A stretch of DNA of 31,051 nucleotides from JANQLU01 sp964434955 (lineage in GTDB: Bacteria > Planctomycetota > Planctomycetia > Pirellulales > Pirellulaceae), in contig CAYSXI010000041.1 of the NCBI GenBank assembly GCA_964434955.1, positions 1 to 31,051 of the forward strand, in the 5' to 3' direction. Numbering within the stretch: position 1 is the stretch's first letter; every line of letters begins with the position of its first letter. Both the position numbers and the translations under genes were made by a program. This document shows positions 15,666-22,577 of the stretch, piece by piece. Under the pieces are notes generated by a model, which was not told the origin of the DNA, did no database searches, and saw nothing but the letters and a program-made list of their open reading frames with translations.

Positions 15666-17204
15666 ATGAATTCAACGAAGAAAAAACTTGCCGTCGGCAT
15701 CGACCTCGGGACCACTTACTCGGTCGTCGCTTACCTGAATGCCACTGGCCGTCCGGAAACGGTTCCCAATACGGAGGGTGATTTGCTGACGCCCAGCCTG
15801 GTCATGATTGACGGTGCCGAAACAATCATCGGTAAGGAAGCGGCGAAAGCCATGTCCACCGATTTGAAAAAAATTGCGGAGTCGCCCAAGCGTCAGGTCG
15901 GTCAGCGCGTCTACGACAAAGTTATCGAAGGACGTCGCTATCCACCGGAAGCATTTCAAGCCTGGATTTTGCACAAGCTTTGCAAAGACGCCTCGACCAA
16001 GATCGGAGAGTTTGACAAAGCCGTTGTGACGGTGCCAGCGTACTTTGATGAAGTGCGAAGAAAATCCACCCAGGATGCGGGCTACATTGCCGGGCTCGAT
16101 GTGATCGACATCATCAATGAGCCGACCGCGGCTGCCGTTGCCTACGGGGTCAAACAGGGGTTCCTCAACGAACAGGGAAAAGCCGATCAGAAAATACGGG
16201 CATTGGTTTACGATCTGGGAGGTGGAACATTCGACGTCACGGTCATGGAAATCCACGGCGACCAGTTTCGCACGATCGCGACCGATGGAGATTATAAACT
16301 TGGCGGACGCGATTGGGATAATCGACTGGTCGATTATTGCGCTTCGGAGTTTATTCGCGAACATGGCCTGGACCCACGCGAATTCGACGAATCACTTGGC
16401 AGAATGTTGCGTGATTGCCAGGACGCCAAGGAGACGCTCTCGACGCGCGACAAGGCTTCGATCTCTTGTGCCTGCGGCAACAAGTCAAAACGAATCGAAG
16501 TCACAAAAGAACAATTCGAAGAAATGACGATTGATCTCGTTGAACGCACCGCATTCACAACGCGTTCAACGCTTCAAGCAGCAAAAATGACCTGGAATGA
16601 CATCGATCGGGTTTTGCTGGTCGGAGGTTCCACACGCATGCCCATGGTTCGTGAAATGCTGATGGAATTGTCCGGCAAAAAGTTGGACGAATCGCTTTCG
16701 CCAGATGAAGCCGTCGCTCACGGCGCGGCAATCCGCGCGGGAATCCTGCTGGATGATTTGAAGGCACTTGATTTCAAGCCGCGAATCAAGAACGTGAATT
16801 CGCATTCACTTGGTGTGATCGCCAAGGACATCGAAACGGGCGAAGGCCGTGTCGTCACCATCATTCCAAGAAATACGCAACTTCCGGTCGTCGGCAAACG
16901 GGTATTCAAAACCCATCGCCCCGACCAGGAATCGATCCTCGTTCAGATCGTGGAAGGTGAAAGCCCGGCGCCACAGCATTGCTCGCAAGTTGGCCGCTGT
17001 TCGATCTGGGATATCCCGGAGAAACTGCCAGTTGGTACACCCGTCGAGGTTTCTTTTGGCTATCAGGAAAATGGGCGTCTTCAAGTTACGGTTCAAGTCG
17101 GCGACCACAATCCGTTTAAACAGGAAATCCAACGGCCAAACAGCATGACCCAGGAACAGCTCGACAGCTGGCGAGGTTATATCTGCGGAGAAGAAACGGA
17201 ATAG
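15666..17204 (+). CDS. Hsp70 family protein lacking the C-terminal lid
   Basis: 512 residues from the ATG at 15666; a TTG seven codons earlier is possible, and neither has a clear ribosome site. The ATPase domain shows GIDLGTTYS (phosphate 1), NEPTAAAVAYG (connect 1), YDLGGGTFDV (phosphate 2) and LLVGGSTRMP (adenosine region). A short beta substrate-binding part follows (about 370-505), but the protein ends without the helical lid and acidic tail of DnaK, which is about 100-120 residues longer. No dnaJ or grpE gene is nearby, so this is probably a specialised paralogue, not the housekeeping DnaK. A cysteine pair occurs in SCACGN within the ATPase domain. A hairpin follows the stop. Confidence 0.9.
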   Translation: MNSTKKKLAVGIDLGTTYSVVAYLNATGRPETVPNTEGDLLTPSLVMIDGAETIIGKEAAKAMSTDLKKIAESPKRQVGQRVYDKVIEGRRYPPEAFQAWILHKLCKDASTKIGEFDKAVVTVPAYFDEVRRKSTQDAGYIAGLDVIDIINEPTAAAVAYGVKQGFLNEQGKADQKIRALVYDLGGGTFDVTVMEIHGDQFRTIATDGDYKLGGRDWDNRLVDYCASEFIREHGLDPREFDESLGRMLRDCQDAKETLSTRDKASISCACGNKSKRIEVTKEQFEEMTIDLVERTAFTTRSTLQAAKMTWNDIDRVLLVGGSTRMPMVREMLMELSGKKLDESLSPDEAVAHGAAIRAGILLDDLKALDFKPRIKNVNSHSLGVIAKDIETGEGRVVTIIPRNTQLPVVGKRVFKTHRPDQESILVQIVEGESPAPQHCSQVGRCSIWDIPEKLPVGTPVEVSFGYQENGRLQVTVQVGDHNPFKQEIQRPNSMTQEQLDSWRGYICGEETE

Positions 17205-17209
17205 CAACT

Positions 17210-17231
17210 GGCGTCCGGTCGATTGGACGCC
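17210..17231 (+). terminator. Possible terminator hairpin after Hsp70
   Basis: A perfect 7-base stem, GGCGTCC (17210-17216) and GGACGCC (17225-17231), with an 8-base loop begins six bases after the Hsp70 stop. No U-run follows, so it may end transcription with Rho or only protect the 3' end. Confidence 0.4.
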
Positions 17232-17452
17232 CAGCTTGGTACTTCCCAAGAGAAGCGACGCGTCTTTTGCAAGAGCCGCCGAACCCCTTCAACGGTCTCG
17301 AGCTTTTGGCTTCGGTTGGATGAATCATCAAGTCCGGGAAATCGAAATCTTGATGGGGGGGAATTCCGCATCAAAACCGACCCGCGAATTGTAATTGCGC
17401 TAGCGCTCATTTAGATTGACCGGAAACTGTTTCACGACCGGTGCCGATTCAA

Positions 17453-18232
17453 ATGAGCTTACCTGATAACTGGGAACTTCCTGAGATCTTCCGTCAAAGG
17501 CTGGGGCATGATGTGGGCCGCCAGCGAATCATGGAATCCGAAGGCCACTTATTGGTGATTCTTCATGATCCGCCCAACCCCAAAGACGTTTCACGTAAGG
17601 GACGATTCTTTTGGCGCAAACCAGATGGAAGTTGGGAGTCAACGACCCGCGGCAATGGGATTCGCGCATTGCATCAGCACATCCAGGATTATGAAAAAGC
17701 AATTGATCAATGCGAAAGCCTGGAAAGAAAAGCGGAAGGCGCCAAAGAGTTTTTTGTGGTGCTCCAGCAAGTGACTCCGCTAAAACGCACGATTCGAAAT
17801 ATGTCAGCGGCGCTCCAGGAAGCACGCAAGGCCGTACCAATGGATCGCGAGTTGATTGACATTCGGGATGACGCCGTCAACTTGGAACGAGCGGCTGAAC
17901 TGCTGAATGCAGACGCGAAGAATGGGATGGATTTCGCCATGGCACGTGAAGCCGAAATGCAAAATGAAATCAGTAACCGCATGGCCAAGTCCGCGCACAA
18001 GTTGAACCTTTTTGCAGCATTTTTCTTTCCAATTGCGACACTCTGTGCAATCTTTGGCACCAATTTTACGACCGGAATCGAAGGCAAGTACGCGCCCTGG
18101 TCTTTGGTGGCCGTGCTTTCCATCGGAATTTTGCTCGGCATTGGCCTGACAATTTTTGTGGTATACGCCCGGGACAAATCCGTCAGCGAATCGTCAAAAG
18201 CAGGTTCAAACGACGCGTCTCAAAAGAGTTGA
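17453..18232 (+). CDS. CorA-like protein with two C-terminal membrane helices
   Basis: 259 residues from the ATG at 17453; a GTG four codons upstream is also possible. A soluble, largely helical and charged domain (about 1-180) is followed by two helices, about 185-203 and 217-238. The end of the first helix reads FFFPIATLCAIFGTNF, which mirrors the CorA signature in position but has GTN where CorA channels have GMN. The short loop GIEGKYAPW and a charged tail also fit CorA topology. A divalent-cation transport role is possible but the altered selectivity motif makes it uncertain. It follows Hsp70 on the same strand after 248 bases; co-transcription is doubtful given the hairpin between them. 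Confidence 0.7.
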   Translation: MSLPDNWELPEIFRQRLGHDVGRQRIMESEGHLLVILHDPPNPKDVSRKGRFFWRKPDGSWESTTRGNGIRALHQHIQDYEKAIDQCESLERKAEGAKEFFVVLQQVTPLKRTIRNMSAALQEARKAVPMDRELIDIRDDAVNLERAAELLNADAKNGMDFAMAREAEMQNEISNRMAKSAHKLNLFAAFFFPIATLCAIFGTNFTTGIEGKYAPWSLVAVLSIGILLGIGLTIFVVYARDKSVSESSKAGSNDASQKS

Positions 18233-18250
18233 CGCGCGCTTGTGGCTTTC

Positions 18251-18341
18251 TCAGTGTTCGAGCGGGAAAGACGCTTGACGGGGAGGGGTCGGTATTGGAA
18301 CCACTCGCTTGCGCCTCGTGCTTGTAACGCGGCGCGAAGTT
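18251..18341. repeat. Intergenic direct repeat, copy 1
   Basis: 91 bases nearly repeated at 18369-18460. Both copies begin TCAGTGTTCGAGCGGGAAA, share a GGAACCACTCGCTTGCGC core and end GCGGCGCGAAGTT; the middle (about 25 bases) diverges. The 3' half can fold, pairing CGTGC with GCGCG-type sequence. The two copies fill most of the 337-base gap between two convergent genes, as REP-like elements often do. Confidence 0.8.
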
Positions 18342-18368
18342 AATCGCTTTGTCCATGAATTGGCGTAC

Positions 18369-18460
18369 TCAGTGTTCGAGCGGGAAATGAGCGAACACGG
18401 GAGAGAGTGAGCGTTGGAACCACTCGCTTGCGCTTCGTGCTTGTAGCGCGGCGCGAAGTT
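18369..18460. repeat. Intergenic direct repeat, copy 2
   Basis: Second copy (92 bases) of the element at 18251-18341, with the same ends and core. Here CTTCGTGC and GCGCGAAG can pair, with one G-T step, as a stem in the 3' half. A 27-base spacer separates the copies. No open reading frame or transposase is attached. The rest of the gap (18461-18569) shows nothing recognisable. Confidence 0.8.
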
Positions 18461-18569
18461 GACGGATTATCCAGTATTTGTTTTGAAAACGTATTGGTGA
18501 GGGGCCAAGGGTGCCCGGGGAGAAATTTGATTGGTGACTTTCGGCCAAGGGAGATGAATCAAGGCCGAT

Positions 18570-19922
18570 TCAATCATTGGCTTCGGAAATCGCCAGCAAA
18601 GGAATCGAAAGGATGTCGGCCAACTCGACGAACGCGGCATCGACTTCGATTGGCAGTCGAGGATCGGCAAGTTCATCCGGCCTTAGCTCTTCGCGGTAGT
18701 GGCGACTAACCCAATCGCCCAACGTCGCATAAAGATTCTCATCGAACAGCACCTTGGGCAAAACAGCGGCGCGTTCTGCGTCGTTCAAACAAACACGCAG
18801 TCGCAAACAGGCGGGGCCACCTCCGTTATTCATGCTTTGCCGCAGATCCATGAAAACGGCTTCCTGAATCGGTTCGACATCCGAAACAATGCGTTCGACC
18901 GCGCGGCGGGCCGATTCCAATTCCTGACTTTCAATCGGGCAAATCAAGACCATGGTCCCGTCGTCGCGCGAAATCAACTGACTATTGAAGAGGTAACTTC
19001 GGACACAATCTTCCAGCGACAAGTCTTCCAGCTTGACTTCGTGAACCAGTAGTTCATCCCCGGTCAGGTCATGAAACTTTTCGCTGACTTCGGCCAGCGC
19101 ATCTCCCTGGTTTTCGAAAGCCATTTCATGGCAAAGCAGGACATTGCGGTTGCCGACACTGATCACGTCATTGTGAAACACGCCTGCATCAATGGCCGTC
19201 GGATTCTGCTGCACAAAAACACATCGCTGCGGATCCAGCCCATGCAATCTTGCAACCGCTTCGCTGGCCTCAAGCGTCTGGCGAGCGGGAAATTCTTTTG
19301 GCTCTTTGATCGATCGATCAAGCGCGCTCCGACCAAATACAAACATCTCGACACCTGCCGCACCGTATTCGGCACACAACCGAGTATGATTCGCGGCACC
19401 TTCGTCACTCAGACCGCTGGTGCCAGGAAGGGCAGGGTGGACCACAAAACGGTCGCTGTTCGCAAAAATTGACTCGAGAACCTGCTGAGTTCCTTCCGCT
19501 TCAATGAATCGGTGCATCCCGGAGCTGAGATTCGCCACGGTCAAATGAGTTTTTCCGTCCCTGCAATCTGCCGACGGAGAAACGGTTGCCGCATTGGCCG
19601 TCCACATACAGGAGGCACTGTAAGCACAGGCCAACAGCGTGGGTTGGTGCCTGGCGACGCTCTCGATCAATTCTTGCCTCGAGCCGGAGAATCCAAGTTG
19701 CCTCAGGAATGGAATCCGTGGGCGCAAAAGTGGAGGCAGCACGGCTTGCCCGATTCCCATGTCCGTCAATCGGCGCATCTTCGCCAAGCCTTGAAGCGCC
19801 GCTTGCTTCGGACTAGATGCCAGATTCCGATGGGACGTCGATGCGACGTTTCCGTAAGACAAGCCCGCGTAGTTGTGTGTGGGTCCAACCAAACCGTCAA
19901 AATTGAATTCGCGCGCATTCAT
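18570..19922 (-). CDS. astB: N-succinylarginine dihydrolase
   Basis: 450 residues from the ATG at 19922, matching the start of E. coli AstB (MNAxExNFDGLVG). The sequence is recognisable along its length, including NYAGLSYGN, ANAATVSPSADCRDGK, SRDDGTMVLI and the ending region. The catalytic residues are conserved: Glu in DEGAANH (E174), His in GVFHNDVI (H250) and Cys in NNGGGPACLRLR (C372). The enzyme hydrolyses N2-succinylarginine to succinylornithine, ammonia and CO2, the second step of the arginine succinyltransferase pathway. No astA, astC, astD or astE gene is in the window, so either they lie elsewhere or the protein has another amidinohydrolase role. It lies 8 bases after a membrane-protein gene and is probably co-transcribed with it. 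Confidence 0.95.
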   Translation of the reverse strand: MNAREFNFDGLVGPTHNYAGLSYGNVASTSHRNLASSPKQAALQGLAKMRRLTDMGIGQAVLPPLLRPRIPFLRQLGFSGSRQELIESVARHQPTLLACAYSASCMWTANAATVSPSADCRDGKTHLTVANLSSGMHRFIEAEGTQQVLESIFANSDRFVVHPALPGTSGLSDEGAANHTRLCAEYGAAGVEMFVFGRSALDRSIKEPKEFPARQTLEASEAVARLHGLDPQRCVFVQQNPTAIDAGVFHNDVISVGNRNVLLCHEMAFENQGDALAEVSEKFHDLTGDELLVHEVKLEDLSLEDCVRSYLFNSQLISRDDGTMVLICPIESQELESARRAVERIVSDVEPIQEAVFMDLRQSMNNGGGPACLRLRVCLNDAERAAVLPKVLFDENLYATLGDWVSRHYREELRPDELADPRLPIEVDAAFVELADILSIPLLAISEAND

Positions 19923-19930
19923 TTCCAACG

Positions 19931-20719
19931 CTATCCGCCTTCACCCGCTTTTTTACTTTTCTTTGGATCCGCGCTTTCTTCGCCTTTTCCGCCCGAACTG
20001 CTACTCTTCGCTTCGGCGTCTTCGCCGACGGCCTTGCTCTCGTCATCCTCGTCTCCGAGAGGCCCCATCTTTTCCATCTGCTCTTTGTGCTTCTTCTCGA
20101 TTTCTTCGAGTCGCTTTTGCACATCATCGGGCAGTTGATTCATATCGTAAGGAATCATCTCGCTGAATGGACCGAAAGGAATGTCGTCCGAGGTGTCAAT
20201 CACGCCGTCGCGGCCGGCGCTAATCAATGTGTAAGTCGAACCGTCCGTTTCATAACGGATTTGATTTCCCCAAGTGTCATTTTTTCCCTTAAGCAAGTCA
20301 TTGCCTTCCTGCTCGGTCGGTATTCCATTCCCGTCCCATTCGGAAACCAAATGTTGCTGGGCTTCGGACAAAGGTTGATACTGGGCGATATGCTCCAAAG
20401 CCATGGTTCCAACCGCTGCAATTCCCATCAAGGTCATGATCATTCCGACCAAACCAATGACGAGAAAAACTCCGACAAAGGCGAAAAAGAAAGAACCAAC
20501 CAGGTTGATGATCAATCCGGCGACTGCCATGCCACGCGGTTCTTTGAACAAACCAATGAAGCTCAGTAACAAGCCGATCACGGAAAACAATCCACAGGAA
20601 AATAGCCCCAGGATTGAGAATACGAAACCAAGTGTTCCCATCGTATTGGTGGGAGGCGGCTGCTGAACGTATACGGTTCCGCCCGGATGTGGTTTTGGAT
20701 CTGGGTACGGTGAAGCCAT
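19931..20719 (-). CDS. Small membrane protein with DUF4190-like helices and a GspG-like C-terminal segment
   Basis: 262 residues from the ATG at 20719, which has GGGGGA five bases upstream; an ATG at 20749 is the alternative. A Pro-rich N-terminus precedes helices near 27-50 and 64-105, with GLFKEPRGMAVAGLIINLVG between them as in DUF4190-type proteins. Residues about 148-185 (DTWGNQIRYETDG...SAGRDGVIDTSDDI) match the end of type II secretion pseudopilins (D-WGN-...-S-G-DG--DT-DDI). This motif is often found on membrane proteins of planctomycetes outside secretion systems. The last 50 residues are charged and low in complexity (KSSSSGGKGEES). The role is unknown. astB follows directly. Confidence 0.75.
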   Translation of the reverse strand: MASPYPDPKPHPGGTVYVQQPPPTNTMGTLGFVFSILGLFSCGLFSVIGLLLSFIGLFKEPRGMAVAGLIINLVGSFFFAFVGVFLVIGLVGMIMTLMGIAAVGTMALEHIAQYQPLSEAQQHLVSEWDGNGIPTEQEGNDLLKGKNDTWGNQIRYETDGSTYTLISAGRDGVIDTSDDIPFGPFSEMIPYDMNQLPDDVQKRLEEIEKKHKEQMEKMGPLGDEDDESKAVGEDAEAKSSSSGGKGEESADPKKSKKAGEGG

Positions 20720-20864
20720 GGTTTCCCCCAACAAAAAAAGACTGGACATGTCACCTGCTGTATTCGAACAGATTTATCCAATCTTGGAAACCAATTGATT
20801 CGCGAGAGCGCAGAAATGCAGAACAGGCAATCGCGATGGGCCCTGGAATCCCAAGGCTGCGAAG

Positions 20865-22568
20865 TTATTTGTTTTTGTTCTCGCCCGTGGCGCTTTTATC
20901 CGCGCCTTTCTTCGCTTTTTTTTCTTCGTTTTTCAAATTGCCTTTGGCTTTGGTTGCCGGCGATTTTTTGGGGTCCTGAACCTTTTCCGAGCCACCTTTT
21001 TTGGAGCCGCCCGCTTTCGAAGGGCCCGCTTTCGAAGGGCCCTGTTTGCCAGGTTCACCATTCGCCTTTCCCGCACCCTTATTGCCTTCGTCCTTGTTGC
21101 CTTCGCCCTTTTTGTCGTCGGAGGGCTTGGGATTGTTATTCAGCTCAGGAAGTGACGACCGAAGGTAGGCCTGATCCAATTCGGGCATATATCGCTGCAT
21201 CACTCCGTCATCGACGAGGAAAACCCATTTCGCAAGTGTTTTATTGAAATCGACCGTCATGTTTCGGTTGACCAAAACTTGACTTTCATACTTTTGCAAC
21301 GCCTTCTTGTAATCTCCGACTTTCGCCTGATCTGCTTTTTCAGCCTCGGTCAGTTCCTTGGGCTTGTTGAAACTACCAAGGTTCCCCTCGGCATAAATGA
21401 TGACGTATCGATTCAACGAGGTTGATTTGCGTCCGGCGGTGACGCCACCGAAAACGATGTAAAAACGAATTCCGGCACTGGTTTCCAAGATCATTCGACC
21501 ACGAAGTCCCTGAACGTGTCCGTCTTCCGCAACACGGAACCCGGCGGTATCAAAATCCTTCAGGTCACCCGGCTTCAACTTGATCGAACTTTGATTGAAT
21601 TTTTCCGCGACGGCCGTCGGCTTGGCGACCACATCGAGGATCGGAATCTGCACCAGCGGAGGCAGGATCATTGCCATCGAATTGGGAGCCAGTCTGGGCT
21701 GCCCGATTTTCATCAAGTCCACCAGCTCTTTGCCCTGGGGAACCAGCAACTTTTCGGTGCCCCAGGAAAAATTCCGCGCGTCCAACAGAATCACGCTTGT
21801 CGTGAATTTTCGATTGGGCGTCTCATTGTTTGGAATATTGTCCGTGAAGGTTTCCGAGTTGATCACGTAGTTTTCGATGGTCAATCGCTTGGGGGATTGC
21901 CCTCCCTGCTCGCTGAGACGCATCAAGTCAGGGTTGATCCAACTGCGAAAATCGGTCGCCATGATTCGTTTGTCAAAATCGACCAGGTAGATATCCGGCT
22001 GACCGGGCAGACGCACAAAATGCTTGGTCTTTTCGCCTTGCTGCAAGTCGTTCTTTTCGCCTTCCTGGGCACCGACAATCAAGCTTCCGATTTCTTTGTC
22101 ATTCCGGTCGAAGAGCTTAACCTTTGCCCCGACGCCTTCCGTTTTTCCGATCGACTCTTCCGGATCGAGAACTCCCTTTGCCCGAGGGTCGTTCTCCTTT
22201 TCGTCATTTTCATCCACGATATCCTGGATCAACATGTCGTTCAGGCAATTGGTGACTTGGGCAATCAAACGGATATTGTCTGCCGTATATCCATTTTTTG
22301 CCGGCAATGACCAGACATCTCGTTTCTTCCGCAGCACCAGCTGTTCAAGCTGGTTTTCCGCATTCAAGCGTGTGATCTCGATCTTGCGGACCTTGGATGT
22401 GTCGTAATCTTCAAACAAGTTCGATTCACCCACGACCTTGGACTGGTCAACCGTTTGCCAAGGATAGTAGGCAAAGGCCAACATCGTGGTCGCCAGTGCG
22501 ATGCCAGCGACAATCAACGTGGTTTGAAAATGTCTGGACAACTTGTTCCTCCAAAAACGATATGCCAA
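20865..22568 (-). CDS. DUF4340 protein with a Lys/Gly-rich C-terminal tail
   Basis: 567 residues. A single N-terminal helix (about 17-35) anchors a large outside domain of the DUF4340 type (VRKIEITR, RDVWSLPAKNGYTAD, FVRLPGQPDIYLVD, WINPDLMRL). Residues from about 478 to the end are repetitive, rich in K, G, S, E and D (for example GPSKAGPSKAGGSKKG), and probably disordered. The start is TTG 22568, the only possible start between the upstream gene's stop and the anchor helix. It sits 9 bases after the GldF-GldG fusion and closes an ABC cluster. DUF4340 proteins are usual partners of GldG-type systems; the transported molecule is unknown. Confidence 0.88.
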   Translation of the reverse strand: MAYRFWRNKLSRHFQTTLIVAGIALATTMLAFAYYPWQTVDQSKVVGESNLFEDYDTSKVRKIEITRLNAENQLEQLVLRKKRDVWSLPAKNGYTADNIRLIAQVTNCLNDMLIQDIVDENDEKENDPRAKGVLDPEESIGKTEGVGAKVKLFDRNDKEIGSLIVGAQEGEKNDLQQGEKTKHFVRLPGQPDIYLVDFDKRIMATDFRSWINPDLMRLSEQGGQSPKRLTIENYVINSETFTDNIPNNETPNRKFTTSVILLDARNFSWGTEKLLVPQGKELVDLMKIGQPRLAPNSMAMILPPLVQIPILDVVAKPTAVAEKFNQSSIKLKPGDLKDFDTAGFRVAEDGHVQGLRGRMILETSAGIRFYIVFGGVTAGRKSTSLNRYVIIYAEGNLGSFNKPKELTEAEKADQAKVGDYKKALQKYESQVLVNRNMTVDFNKTLAKWVFLVDDGVMQRYMPELDQAYLRSSLPELNNNPKPSDDKKGEGNKDEGNKGAGKANGEPGKQGPSKAGPSKAGGSKKGGSEKVQDPKKSPATKAKGNLKNEEKKAKKGADKSATGENKNK

Positions 22569-22577
22569 ATGGCAAAA

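Noticed and set aside
15343..15675. 110-residue open frame on the - strand upstream of Hsp70
   Set aside because: It overlaps the Hsp70 start, has no recognisable domain and crosses the likely promoter.
18251..18460. Insertion sequence or MITE with terminal inverted repeats
   Set aside because: The copies are direct repeats without clear terminal inverted repeats or target-site duplication.
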